Positions 1 to 7,614 of a DNA stretch of 37,378 nucleotides are shown one piece after another. Each line of letters starts with the position of its first letter. The stretch's first letter is position 1. The notes below the pieces were generated by a model that saw only the letters and a program-made list of their open reading frames with translations, ran no database searches and had not been told where the DNA came from. A program made the position numbers and the translations under genes. This DNA is from Limiplasma sp045538465. Its GTDB lineage: Bacteria; Bacillota; Clostridia; Christensenellales; Aristaeellaceae. The stretch covers positions 1-37,378 of the forward strand of contig JAZSRK010000001.1 in NCBI GenBank assembly GCA_045538465.1. Direction: 5' to 3'.

Positions 1-13
1 TATTCTTGTCCAT
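1..13 (-). CDS. Partial 5' end of a minus-strand gene
   Basis: Read on the minus strand, an ATG at 13-11 is followed by codons for Met-Asp-Lys-Asn before the window ends. A good ribosome binding site (AAAGGAG, + strand 21-27) sits 7 bases upstream. Only four codons are visible, so no function can be given. The start is supported by the ribosome binding site and by a candidate promoter upstream at 58-66. It could be a chance match, but nothing else explains the region. Confidence 0.5.
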
Positions 14-57
14 TCGTATTCTCCTTTTCTTTAGTAGCGGTTGGCAGACCTTCTACT

Positions 58-66
58 ATTCTAACA
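58..66 (-). promoter_or_regulatory. Extended -10 promoter candidate
   Basis: On the minus strand the sequence TGTTAGAAT is an extended -10 element (TG-N-TAGAAT). The -35 region is weak. Between it and the gene starting at 13 is a short inverted repeat (TAGTAG/CTACTA, + strand 32-58 region) that would fold in the 5' leader. Confidence 0.35.
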
Positions 67-105
67 TGGGGCTTTACGAATGGACTCATAGCTTTAAGCT
101 TTCTG

Positions 106-130
106 AACCCCCGCTCGAAGCGGGGGTTTT
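106..130. terminator. Strong GC hairpin, terminator-like
   Basis: AACCCCCGCT (106-115) and AGCGGGGGTT (119-128) form a perfect 10-bp stem with a 3-base loop. The T-rich tail is on the plus strand. It lies between two minus-strand genes, so which transcript it ends is unclear. Confidence 0.5.
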
Positions 131-144
131 CGTTACACAACAAT

Positions 145-174
145 CCCCTGCAATGCCTTCAGGTATTGCAGGGG
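145..174 (-). terminator. Terminator of the YjbR-GNAT/malic enzyme operon
   Basis: CCCCTGCAAT (145-154) pairs perfectly with ATTGCAGGGG (165-174) across a 10-base loop. It begins 10 bases past the stop codon of the minus-strand GNAT gene and is followed on that strand by ATTGTTGTG, a weak U-rich tail. Confidence 0.6.
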
Positions 175-183
175 CCATGCCGC

Positions 184-1026
184 TCATCTTTTCATTTGCT
201 GGCATTCCCAGGTTTCTCCCATACAGGTGTCCTGCCGGAAAGGCAGCTCCGCATTCACCCGGAAACCGTTGGCTTCATAGCATTTGACGGCTGCAGGGTT
301 ATTGCGGTACACCGCCAGAAACATCTGCTTTGCCTTTCCTTTGGTACGGGAATGATGCACGGCGCATGCGATCATCCGCTTGCCAAGACCGGTGCCACGA
401 AGAGCCGGATCCAATGCCACATAGCCAAAGCGGATGCCGTTTTCCACGTCCTTTTGGGGCATCAGCAGTACAAAGCCGACCGGCCTGCCCTGCCACAGCC
501 ACAGAAAGGGTTTACCGCTGCTGCCCGACAGCCGCCCATTGAACATGCCCGGCTGCAAAGGCCAGCTGCCCACGCTGCCAGCCGACCAGCGCCAGTAGGT
601 AAGCTCATTGGCGATCCAGCTCTGCACCAGCGTTTCATCATCCGGAGCATAGGGATGCAGACTGCCCAGCAACTCCTCCCGTGCAGTGCGTGAGAGGCTC
701 GCCACAGCCTGATCATAGCTGTGGTGCAGCATCTCAAGGAGCACCTCATCCGGTACGGTTCCATCCATGGTGATGGTATTGTTATAGGGCTGCTGCACCG
801 GCGGACAGTGCCAGCCCCGGCGCACCGTACCGGGATACTGCTGCCGCCAGTCCATGCCCTGATTGGGTTCGCACTTGAAGCTGACCCAGCCTGGCATGGG
901 CATAAAGGAAGCAAAAATGCGTCCGTGCTCCCCCAGCCGCACACAGATGCTCTCCGGCCCGAAGGGACTTTCGGCAACTGCAGCAGGAAGGGTCAGGGCT
1001 TTTTCCATCAGTTCGGAAAGGGTCAT
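184..1026 (-). CDS. YjbR/MmcQ domain fused to GNAT acetyltransferase
   Basis: This 280-residue protein appears to have two parts. Residues about 1-115 resemble the small DNA-binding-like YjbR/MmcQ fold (the run GWVSFKCEP and the Asn-Asn-Thr-Ile stretch near 82-85). Residues about 125-265 are a GNAT N-acetyltransferase with the acetyl-CoA binding motif RGTGLGK (210-216) and the usual C-terminal NPAAVKCYEANGF (243-255). It would transfer an acetyl group from acetyl-CoA to an unknown amine. The start codon is 2 bases past the malic enzyme stop, so the two are co-transcribed and possibly translationally coupled. No signal peptide or membrane segment is seen, so it should be cytoplasmic. The GNAT part is confident; the YjbR assignment is moderate and the substrate unknown. 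Confidence 0.8.
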   Translation of the reverse strand: MTLSELMEKALTLPAAVAESPFGPESICVRLGEHGRIFASFMPMPGWVSFKCEPNQGMDWRQQYPGTVRRGWHCPPVQQPYNNTITMDGTVPDEVLLEMLHHSYDQAVASLSRTAREELLGSLHPYAPDDETLVQSWIANELTYWRWSAGSVGSWPLQPGMFNGRLSGSSGKPFLWLWQGRPVGFVLLMPQKDVENGIRFGYVALDPALRGTGLGKRMIACAVHHSRTKGKAKQMFLAVYRNNPAAVKCYEANGFRVNAELPFRQDTCMGETWECQQMKR

Positions 1027-1028
1027 GT

Positions 1029-2216
1029 TCAGTCCTCTTTCAGGGGCAGACGTGCAACACCGCTTTCCACCGCAGCTTTGGCAACAGCCTTGGCTACCGC
1101 TTTGCCTACCCGTTCATCAAAAGCTTTAGGAATGATATACTCGGCGCTCAGCTCGTCATCGCTCACCAGAGAAGCAATGGCCAGCGAAGCCGCCATCTTC
1201 ATTTCATCGTTGATATCCTTTGCACGCACATCCAGTGCACCCCGGAAAATACCGGGAAAAGCCAGCACATTGTTGATCTGGTTGGGGTAATCGCTGCGAC
1301 CGGTGCCTACTACGGCTGCACCTGCACGAAGCGCCTCCTCGGGCATGATCTCCGGCACAGGATTTGCCATAGGCAGTACAATGGGCTTTTCTGCCATGGT
1401 GGCGATCAGCTCGGGCGGCAGGATGCCGGGCACACTGACGCCGATGAACACATCCGCTCCTGCCAGTGCTTCCTTCAAGCCGCCCTTGATATGGCGCTTG
1501 TTGGTCACATGGCACATTTCCTCCTGAGCAGGAGTCATATGTCCACGACCCTCCACCACAATGCCATGGCGGCCCAGCAGAATGATCTCATCCACACCAA
1601 ACCGCAGCAGATGCTTGGCAATGGCAATGCCTGCAGAACCTGCACCATTGATAACGCAGGTGATGTCCTCCATCCTCTTGCCAACCAGCTTGAGGGCGTT
1701 GATCAACGCAGCAGCCACCACAACGGCGGTACCGTGCTGGTCATCGTGAAAAACGGGAATATCGCAGATTTCCTTCAGCTTGCGCTCGATCTCGAAGCAT
1801 CGGGGAGCGGCGATGTCCTCCAGATTGATGCCACCAAAGCTGCCGGAGAGCAAGTACACCGTGCGGACGATCTCATCCACATCCTTGCTCTTGATGCACA
1901 GAGGGAAGGCATCCACACCGCCAAACTCCTTAAACAGCACGCACTTGCCTTCCATTACGGGCATACCTGCCTCAGGGCCGATATCGCCAAGGCCCAGCAC
2001 CGCTGTACCATCGGTGACCACCGCAACCATATTGTGCCGCCGGGTAAGCTCGTAGCTCTTTTCCACATCCTCGTGGATCGCCATGCAAGGCTCAGCCACA
2101 CCGGGAGTATATGCCAGCGAAAGGGAACGGCTGTCCTCCACCTTGGCACGGGAGACCACTTCCAGCTTGCCAGCCCATTCATAATGCTTTGCGAGCGATT
2201 CCTTGCGAATATCCAT
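1029..2216 (-). CDS. NAD(P)-dependent malic enzyme
   Basis: Malic enzyme oxidatively decarboxylates malate to pyruvate and CO2 with NAD(P), in the cytoplasm. The 395-residue length fits the short bacterial class. Family marks are YTPGVAEPC near the N-terminus (catalytic Tyr), MEGKCVLFKEFGGVDAFP (catalytic Lys), the metal-binding DDQHGTAVV, the dinucleotide-binding GAGSAGIAIAKHL and NPVPEI. I chose the ATG at 2216 because it has an upstream AAGGAG and lies downstream of a good promoter whose predicted transcription start (about 2253) leaves little or no leader for the alternative upstream ATGs. It is the first gene of a two-gene operon with the GNAT fusion. The cofactor (NAD or NADP) cannot be told by eye. 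Confidence 0.95.
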   Translation of the reverse strand: MDIRKESLAKHYEWAGKLEVVSRAKVEDSRSLSLAYTPGVAEPCMAIHEDVEKSYELTRRHNMVAVVTDGTAVLGLGDIGPEAGMPVMEGKCVLFKEFGGVDAFPLCIKSKDVDEIVRTVYLLSGSFGGINLEDIAAPRCFEIERKLKEICDIPVFHDDQHGTAVVVAAALINALKLVGKRMEDITCVINGAGSAGIAIAKHLLRFGVDEIILLGRHGIVVEGRGHMTPAQEEMCHVTNKRHIKGGLKEALAGADVFIGVSVPGILPPELIATMAEKPIVLPMANPVPEIMPEEALRAGAAVVGTGRSDYPNQINNVLAFPGIFRGALDVRAKDINDEMKMAASLAIASLVSDDELSAEYIIPKAFDERVGKAVAKAVAKAAVESGVARLPLKED

Positions 2217-2259
2217 CAATCGTTCCGCTCCTTCGATCAAAATAGCCATATACCGCATC

Positions 2260-2288
2260 ATTGTAGCATTATTTATGCCCATGCGCAA
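2260..2288 (-). promoter_or_regulatory. Promoter of the malic enzyme operon
   Basis: On the minus strand TTGCGC (2288-2283) and TACAAT (2265-2260) are separated by 17 bases. Predicted transcription starts near 2253, about 37 bases ahead of the chosen malic enzyme start. It is divergent from the MFS promoter 23 bp away. Confidence 0.65.
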
Positions 2289-2310
2289 CAGCCGACTGTG
2301 ATTTATCCCC

Positions 2311-2338
2311 TTGACAAATGCAGGGCTTCTGCTATCAT
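2311..2338 (+). promoter_or_regulatory. Promoter of the MFS gene
   Basis: TTGACA (2311-2316) and TATCAT (2333-2338) are separated by 16 bases. The predicted start of transcription is near 2345, giving a leader of roughly 27 bases before the ATG at 2372. Confidence 0.7.
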
Positions 2339-2371
2339 CTATCCCCGAACAGAGCAAAGGAGCGCATACCA

Positions 2372-3649
2372 ATGAAGAATCTGCTGAAACAGCTGCGAAA
2401 GAATGCTGTTATTGATACCCTGTGCACGCTGGAAGGCAATGCAAAACCCTGCCTGTATCTGGAGCCGCTGTGGGGCATTCCCTACAACCTGTACGCTCCG
2501 CTGGCCTCGGTCTACATGGCGGCACTGGGGCTGAGCCCCACACAGATCGGCCTTATTTCCACCATCTTTCTGGTTTCCCAGATGTGCTGGGCGCTGCTCA
2601 GTGGTGTGCTGACCGATAAGCTGGGCCGCCGCATCTGCACAGCCATCTTTGACTGTGTCAGCTGGACCATCCCTGCCCTTCTGTGGACCTTCGCTCAGGA
2701 TTTCCGCTGGTTTGCGGCAGCCGCCGTTTTCAACGGTGCCTGGCGTGTGACCGAAACCTCCTGGGACCTGCTCATGATCGAGGATGCACCCGAAAGCCGG
2801 CTGGTACATATGTACACCCTTACCTCCATTGCCGGTCTGCTGGCAGGCTTCGTTTCCCCCATTGCTTATTTCTTTGTGCAGAAATTCACCATCGTGCCCA
2901 CGATGCGCTTTATCTACGGCTTTACCTGCATCATGATGACCTCCAAGTTCGTCATTCTGTATTTCCTGAGCAAAGAGACCTCTGTAGGCAAGCGGCGCAT
3001 GGCAGAATGCCGTGGTGTAAGCCTGTTCAGCCGCCTGTGGGACAGCCGCAAAGTATTCCTGCGCATGCTCCGTTCCAGACGCATCCTGCTCACGGTAGCC
3101 TTCGTTGCCTGTTACAGCGGCGTCTGCAACATAAGCAACGCTTTCTGGCCCCTGCTCATTACCGATAAGCTGGGCATCGCTACCGAAAACCTTTCTATTT
3201 TCTTTACCATTAAAAATCTTTTCATGCTGGTTTGCTACTTTGCCATCGCTCCCCGACTGGATGTACGGCGTTTCCGTCACCCGGTGCTGCTCGGTCTTTC
3301 CATGCTGATCGCACAGCAGCTGCTCATGCTGCTGATGCCCACCGGACGCTACTGGCCGGTGGTGGTTTCTGTGGTGCTGGAGGCGCTTGCGCTTTCCATT
3401 CTTGATCCCATGCGCGGCTCCCTGCAGATGATCAACATCGACCGGGAGGAGCGGGCACGTATGCTCAGCTACTTTTATGCCATGTGCATGCTCATCACCT
3501 CTCCGCTGAGCTATCTGGCAGGTCTTGCCGCCGAAATCGACAGAGCGCTGCCCTTTGCCATGAACCTGACGCTTACTGTGGTTGCCTGCTGCCTTACCTG
3601 TGTGCTTTGGAAAGTGCGCCGCACCGATCTGGATGATGAAGCCGCCTGA
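2372..3649 (+). CDS. Major facilitator superfamily transporter
   Basis: A 425-residue integral membrane protein with about twelve hydrophobic segments. The loop after the second segment carries GVLTDKLGRR, the MFS motif A that marks the superfamily. A charged central loop (around residues 195-220, with KRRMAE and SRKVFLRMLRSRR) separates the two six-helix halves, as usual. The substrate cannot be inferred. The ATG at 2372 has AAAGGAG 9 bases upstream, whereas the upstream in-frame ATG at 2318 overlaps the promoter. It is transcribed alone: a hairpin follows, then a new promoter. Members of this superfamily export drugs or move sugars and other small solutes; I see nothing that favours one. 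Confidence 0.85.
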   Translation: MKNLLKQLRKNAVIDTLCTLEGNAKPCLYLEPLWGIPYNLYAPLASVYMAALGLSPTQIGLISTIFLVSQMCWALLSGVLTDKLGRRICTAIFDCVSWTIPALLWTFAQDFRWFAAAAVFNGAWRVTETSWDLLMIEDAPESRLVHMYTLTSIAGLLAGFVSPIAYFFVQKFTIVPTMRFIYGFTCIMMTSKFVILYFLSKETSVGKRRMAECRGVSLFSRLWDSRKVFLRMLRSRRILLTVAFVACYSGVCNISNAFWPLLITDKLGIATENLSIFFTIKNLFMLVCYFAIAPRLDVRRFRHPVLLGLSMLIAQQLLMLLMPTGRYWPVVVSVVLEALALSILDPMRGSLQMINIDREERARMLSYFYAMCMLITSPLSYLAGLAAEIDRALPFAMNLTLTVVACCLTCVLWKVRRTDLDDEAA

Positions 3650-3671
3650 CAGCTGTCATGAACCCTGACCG

Positions 3672-3710
3672 TGCCGTGCAGTTCATACTTCGAAAGCTGT
3701 ACGGCATTTG
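3672..3710 (+). terminator. Weak terminator after the MFS gene
   Basis: TGCCGTGCAG (3672-3681) pairs with CTGTACGGCA (3697-3706) with one mismatch or wobble, followed by TTTG. The tail is poor in T, so termination is plausible but not certain. The rest of the 3650-3965 gap holds only the next promoter. Confidence 0.4.
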
Positions 3711-3880
3711 TCATTCATGCCATGCGCAAAAGATACATCACCGGTCACACAAATAAAAACATTTATCTGTTTTCAGGTATCCAACCGCCGGTCCGAGGTC
3801 TCGTATTCCTGCCCTTTATGCAGGACGATTCCATCCTTCCGCGACGGTTACATAACCGGCAATTGTTTTCTTGCGAACAC

Positions 3881-3909
3881 TTGACGGATAAGAAAAACAA
3901 ATGTAAAAT
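3881..3909 (+). promoter_or_regulatory. Promoter of the transglutaminase/pilus-like operon
   Basis: TTGACG (3881-3886) and TAAAAT (3904-3909) are separated by 17 bases, a near-consensus sigma-A promoter. Predicted transcription starts near 3916, about 50 bases before the GTG at 3966. No other strong promoter was seen inside the following seven-gene run. Confidence 0.7.
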
Positions 3910-3965
3910 ATAAGGACGAATACCGCTCTGATCCTGTATATCATAGGGCAACGGAGGCGAAGACG

Positions 3966-4805
3966 GTGAACGCAACAATTACAGCATCCCGAAGACAACA
4001 AAGGCAGATGGCTCTGTTTCTTACGCTGGTGGTGCTTTTCTCTGTTATGGCATGTGCGCTGAACGCAGCGGCAGATATGTTTCTGCCCCTTGCCACAGGA
4101 GAGGTCATCTTCCAGGAGGACGGGCTGATGATCGATGCCAGCCACTGCAATGAAGGCTATCTGATGGCAAAACATGAACCCCACGAAAAAGCCCTGAAGC
4201 TGCGTCTCAGCTGTGGAAAGGCTTCTTTGAGTTATGATTTTGCCGCCGACGGCGAGTATGAGGTCTTCCCTTTGCAGCTTGGCAACGGCAAGTACAAAGT
4301 GGAAGTGTTCCAGCAGGCTTCCGGCCGCAAGTACAAACCGCTGATGGATACCACCTTCGAGGTGGAAGTAGCCCACGAGACGCTCCCCTATCTTTACCCC
4401 AACCAGTACGTGAACTACAATGCCGACTCCGATGCGGTGATCAAGTCCATTGAGCTGTGCCACGGGCTGGAGAGCGACTGGGACAAATACAAGGCCATTT
4501 ACCGTTACATGGCCAACCACATGGTCTACGATTTTGACAAGGCACGCAAGGTAAGCACCGGCTACCTGCCCGTGGTGGATGATGTACTGCTGGAACAGAA
4601 GGGTATCTGCTTCGACCTTTCTGCGCTGATGGCAACCATGCTGCGCACGCAGGGCATCCCCACTCAGCTGGTGATTGGCTACGCCGACAAGATTTACCAC
4701 GCATGGAACCTTGTTTATTTGGACGGCGCTTGGTACCGCTGCGATATCACATCTGATATCATGTGCATGAGCATCAGCCGTTACACCACCGAACGCTATT
4801 ATTGA
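3966..4805 (+). CDS. Exported transglutaminase-like (papain-fold) protein
   Basis: A 279-residue protein with an N-terminal hydrophobic segment (residues about 15-37) acting as signal peptide or anchor. The sequence around Cys30 (VMAC) could be a loose lipobox. The C-terminal part is a transglutaminase-like domain: GICFDLSALMATMLR holds the nucleophile Cys215, YHAWNLVYLDGAWYRCD supplies His245 and Asp260, so the triad looks complete. Such domains act as proteases, amidases or cross-linkers; the true reaction is unknown. The start is GTG with GGAGG 8 bases upstream. It is the first gene of the pilus-like operon, 38 bases ahead of the PilC-like gene, suggesting work outside the membrane on the same structure or on the cell wall. 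Residues 50-140 look like a beta-rich region I do not recognise. Confidence 0.8.
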   Translation: MNATITASRRQQRQMALFLTLVVLFSVMACALNAAADMFLPLATGEVIFQEDGLMIDASHCNEGYLMAKHEPHEKALKLRLSCGKASLSYDFAADGEYEVFPLQLGNGKYKVEVFQQASGRKYKPLMDTTFEVEVAHETLPYLYPNQYVNYNADSDAVIKSIELCHGLESDWDKYKAIYRYMANHMVYDFDKARKVSTGYLPVVDDVLLEQKGICFDLSALMATMLRTQGIPTQLVIGYADKIYHAWNLVYLDGAWYRCDITSDIMCMSISRYTTERYY

Positions 4806-4843
4806 TCCGTAATCGATCCCATCATTTGAAGGAGGAAACGCAT

Positions 4844-5881
4844 ATGAGCCGTAAACTGCGTTTGAGCAATGAGGAGCTTTCTGTTCTGTGCGAGCAGGTT
4901 GCCCTTGTGCTCCGGGCCGGTCTGCCAGTACACGATGGCGTGGAGGCATTGAGTGAAAACTACAAGGGTACCCGTTTTGAAAAGGGCTTCAACACCCTTA
5001 CCATCACCGTTATGGAAACCGGCAGCCTGACCACAGGCTTTAAGGAGGCAGGGCTTTTTCCCGATTACCTGATCTCCATGACTGAGATCGGCGAAAAGAC
5101 CGGCGAGCTGGACAGCGTAATGGAAGAGCTGTCCGCTTATTATGAGCGTGAAGCGGCCAACCGTCGCTCCATCAAGAGCGCCCTGTTCTATCCTCTCCTG
5201 CTCATCGTTATGATGGCGCTGATCATTTCCGTGCTGGTAACGCAGGTGCTGCCCATTTTTGAAAATGTTTACGGCAGCTTCGATTCCGGCTCCAGCGCAG
5301 GCTGGATGAACATTGCCGTCACCTTTGGTAAGGTAACGCTGATCACCGCCGGCGTGCTCCTGTTGCTGGTGATCATCCTGCTGGTGGTCATCAAGCTGGA
5401 CGGCAGCCAGAAGGTGCTGCAGTGGTTGCAGAATGCATTCAAGCCCTTGCGCCGTCTGGAGCAGAAGCTCTCTGCCGCCCGTTTTGCCTCCACCCTTGGC
5501 ATGATGCTGCGCAGCGGCTTCCCGCTGGAAGAAAGCATGGAGCTGATCGAAAACCTGTTCACCAACAAGCGCCTCCGTCAGCGTGTCAACCAGTGCCGCC
5601 AGAAGATGGATGAAGGCATCTCCTTCCCCGATGCCGTTGGCGAAACCGGCATTTTTGAGCCCCTGCATTGCCGCATGATCTCCGTCGGCTTCCGCGCCGG
5701 TCAGACCGACCGTGTCATGAGCAAGCTGGCTGTGCTCTACGATGAAGAAGTCAACACCCAGATCGGTCACCTTGTTTCCATTATCGAGCCCACTCTGGTG
5801 GCTCTTATGTCCGTCATCATCGGTGCTATTCTGATGTCGGTAATGCTGCCGCTGCTGAGCATTATGAGCAGCATCGGCTGA
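4844..5881 (+). CDS. Type II secretion/type IV pilus inner-membrane platform protein (GspF/PilC family)
   Basis: A 345-residue protein of the GspF/PilC family, the inner-membrane platform that couples the cytoplasmic ATPase to pseudopilin assembly or retraction. Two GspF domains are visible: residues about 10-130 (with EIGEKTGELDSVMEEL) and about 215-335 (with VGFRAGQTDRVMSKLAVLYD). Hydrophobic segments lie near residues 115-140, 165-190 and 315-340, the usual three-helix layout. The ATG at 4844 follows GGAGG by 8 bases and is preferred to an upstream ATG inside the transglutaminase gene. It is somewhat shorter than typical PilC proteins of about 400 residues, mainly at the N-terminus. It is the second gene of the operon, followed by four small one-helix proteins and the ATPase. 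Confidence 0.9.
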   Translation: MSRKLRLSNEELSVLCEQVALVLRAGLPVHDGVEALSENYKGTRFEKGFNTLTITVMETGSLTTGFKEAGLFPDYLISMTEIGEKTGELDSVMEELSAYYEREAANRRSIKSALFYPLLLIVMMALIISVLVTQVLPIFENVYGSFDSGSSAGWMNIAVTFGKVTLITAGVLLLLVIILLVVIKLDGSQKVLQWLQNAFKPLRRLEQKLSAARFASTLGMMLRSGFPLEESMELIENLFTNKRLRQRVNQCRQKMDEGISFPDAVGETGIFEPLHCRMISVGFRAGQTDRVMSKLAVLYDEEVNTQIGHLVSIIEPTLVALMSVIIGAILMSVMLPLLSIMSSIG

Positions 5882-5924
5882 GGCAGAAGCCTCTACCCAT
5901 CCCAACGGGAAAGGAGGAAGGACC

Positions 5925-6254
5925 GTGCAGACCAAGCAAAACAGCATGTGGAAAGGAGCATTGCTCACCCTGCTTGTTTTCGGGCTGATGATCGGTGTGT
6001 TGGTATATGGTGCATCCACCGTGAACGACCGCAGCGAAAGCGAGCAGATGGCAGAGCTGGAAAACTCCGTCCGCAGAGCCTCCATTCTTTGCTATGCAGT
6101 AGAAGGCCGTTACCCCGACAACGCCGAAAAACTGCGCCAGTACTACGGCCTTACCTACGACCAAAGCAAGTATATTGTACAGTTGGATAGCTTTGCTACC
6201 AACCTTTTGCCGGATATCCGCATCCTGACGATCGGAGGTGAGGCAGATGAGTAA
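5925..6254 (+). CDS. Small one-helix pseudopilin-like protein A
   Basis: A 109-residue protein starting at GTG 5925, with AAGGAGGA just upstream. A short charged N-terminus (MQTKQNSMWKG) precedes one hydrophobic helix (residues about 11-30), then a small soluble domain. No consensus prepilin cleavage site with Glu at +5 is visible, so family membership rests on architecture and context. The helix-plus-small-domain design and the position directly after the PilC-like gene suggest a minor pseudopilin or an assembly partner. The last 8 bases overlap the next gene, implying coupled translation. I do not recognise the soluble domain. Confidence 0.7.
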   Translation: MQTKQNSMWKGALLTLLVFGLMIGVLVYGASTVNDRSESEQMAELENSVRRASILCYAVEGRYPDNAEKLRQYYGLTYDQSKYIVQLDSFATNLLPDIRILTIGGEADE

Positions 6255-6756
6255 GCAGGAAAGCAAAGGCAATGCCATGACCAGCCACGCAGTGGGCGGT
6301 CTGTTCATCTTCTGCCTCATCGCTCTTTTTGCGGTGCTGGCTGTTACCCTCACCCTGACCGGTATGCGTGCTTACCAAAGCGTAAGCGAGGCATCCGTTG
6401 GCAACAGCGAGGCACAGATCGTGCTCAGTTATCTGCTCAACAAGACTCATGCCATGGATAGCAGCGGCGCCGTCTCCATTCAGGAGGAAAACGGCGTTGA
6501 GTATCTGTGCCTGAACGAGTACTGGGAGGATGAGATCTACCAGACCCGTATCTATGCGCTTGACGGGCAGATGCTGGAATACTACTGCGGCTCCGAAGAT
6601 GAATTCAAGCCCGAGCTGGGCGATCCGCTGGCAGATGTAAAGCAGCTCACCTTCACCATGGAATCTCCCCGGCTGCTGACGGTGGCTGTGGTGCTGCCGG
6701 ATGATACGCAGGAGGAGCTGCATATCGCATTGCGTTCCCGGGAGGTGCAGGAATGA
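6247..6756 (+). CDS. One-helix protein, DUF4860-like, in pilus-like operon
   Basis: A 169-residue protein with one N-terminal hydrophobic helix (residues about 17-38) preceded by a short polar leader, and a soluble domain rich in acidic residues and beta-prone stretches. From memory it resembles proteins annotated as DUF4860, which occur next to PilC/PilT genes in Clostridia; this should be checked with a profile search. I chose the ATG at 6247, with GGAGG 8 bases upstream, over the GTG at 6238. It overlaps the previous gene by 8 bases and the next by 4 (ATGA), so translation is probably coupled. A minor pseudopilin role is an inference. Confidence 0.7.
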   Translation: MSKQESKGNAMTSHAVGGLFIFCLIALFAVLAVTLTLTGMRAYQSVSEASVGNSEAQIVLSYLLNKTHAMDSSGAVSIQEENGVEYLCLNEYWEDEIYQTRIYALDGQMLEYYCGSEDEFKPELGDPLADVKQLTFTMESPRLLTVAVVLPDDTQEELHIALRSREVQE

Positions 6757-7154
6757 AACGCTATCAAGGGAACATTTTGCTTATTGAATTGCTCATCGTG
6801 ATTCTGTTCTTTTCCCTTTCTCAGGTCGTTATGGTACGTGTATTTGCATCCGCACATGAAAAATCCCACAACAGCGTACAGCTTCGCCATGCACTGATGG
6901 CCTGCCAGGATGTAGCCGAGCAGCTCAGCGTCAGCGAAGAGCCCGATGCCCTCCTTCTCCGGCTGGATTTCAACGGCGAGGATGGCAGCTATTTCCGTTG
7001 TGACGAACACGGCTTTGATGTGTATGTGCATTGCCAGCGTGAAGAAACCGCTGCTGGTACACTGCTCACCTCCACCGTGACCGCACAGAAGGAAAACCGG
7101 GAGATTCTTACGCTTCCGGTATCCCTCTATGTACCAAAGGAGGGTTCGCTATGA
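6753..7154 (+). CDS. Prepilin-like protein with unusual cleavage motif
   Basis: A 133-residue protein whose N-terminus, MKRYQGNILLIELLIVILFF, closely follows the type IV prepilin pattern: a short basic leader ending in Gly6, then a hydrophobic helix with an embedded Glu. In the classical motif the Glu is the fifth residue after the Gly; here Glu12 is the sixth. The soluble part (about residues 35-133) is small and acidic. It overlaps its neighbours by 4 bases at both ends (ATGA at 6753-6756 and 7151-7154). Its likely role is a pilin or pseudopilin of the machine built by the PilC- and PilT-like proteins. No prepilin peptidase gene is present in the window. Confidence 0.75.
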   Translation: MKRYQGNILLIELLIVILFFSLSQVVMVRVFASAHEKSHNSVQLRHALMACQDVAEQLSVSEEPDALLLRLDFNGEDGSYFRCDEHGFDVYVHCQREETAAGTLLTSTVTAQKENREILTLPVSLYVPKEGSL

Positions 7155-7612
7155 AAAAGCAGGATTCTCAGCAGCGTGTAGGCATCGGCGTATCCTCTGT
7201 ACTGATGATCCTTGTTGTGCTGGCCATGACCGCCCTTTCTCTGCTTGCATTCGGCAGTGCGCGCTCCAACGAAAGCATGACCCGACGCAATGCCGATGTA
7301 GGTGCTTCCTACTATGTGGCAGCCGATCAGGTGCAGCGCAAGCTGGCACAGATCGATGAGCTGCTTTTGAAGGCCCGGCAAGAATCCGCTGACCTTGCCT
7401 GGTTCCTGTCACAGCCCACAGAAGATGTGGCTTGGGAAGAAAGTGAGAAAGGCATCAGCTTTTCCTTCACTACCGATGCCGGAAACGATCTGGCGATTTT
7501 CGTGCGCGGCATCGTCACGGACGGCCAGCAGCGTTATCAACTGGCTGAGCACCGCATCATCGACAACAGCAGTGCGATGGGCGATGATTATCTTGTTTTG
7601 ATGGGAGACTGA
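7151..7612 (+). CDS. Small one-helix pseudopilin-like protein D
   Basis: A 153-residue protein with a polar start (MKKQDSQQRVG), one hydrophobic helix (residues about 12-34) and a soluble domain beginning with a stretch that may be helical (SNESMTRRNADVGASYYVAA), a layout reminiscent of PilX-type minor pilins. No Glu at +5 is seen in the helix. It starts inside the stop of the previous gene (ATGA overlap) and ends 2 bases before the ATPase gene. I do not recognise the family with certainty; the role is taken from position and architecture. Confidence 0.7.
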   Translation: MKKQDSQQRVGIGVSSVLMILVVLAMTALSLLAFGSARSNESMTRRNADVGASYYVAADQVQRKLAQIDELLLKARQESADLAWFLSQPTEDVAWEESEKGISFSFTTDAGNDLAIFVRGIVTDGQQRYQLAEHRIIDNSSAMGDDYLVLMGD

Positions 7613-7614
7613 CC

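Noticed and set aside
2216..2372. Longer malic enzyme starting at 2372 or 2249
   Set aside because: The extra N-terminus lacks family similarity, would lie upstream of or on the predicted transcription start and has no ribosome site as good as that of 2216.
4763..4843. Earlier start for the PilC-like gene inside the transglutaminase gene
   Set aside because: The added residues do not look like the family and GGAGG clearly points to the ATG at 4844.
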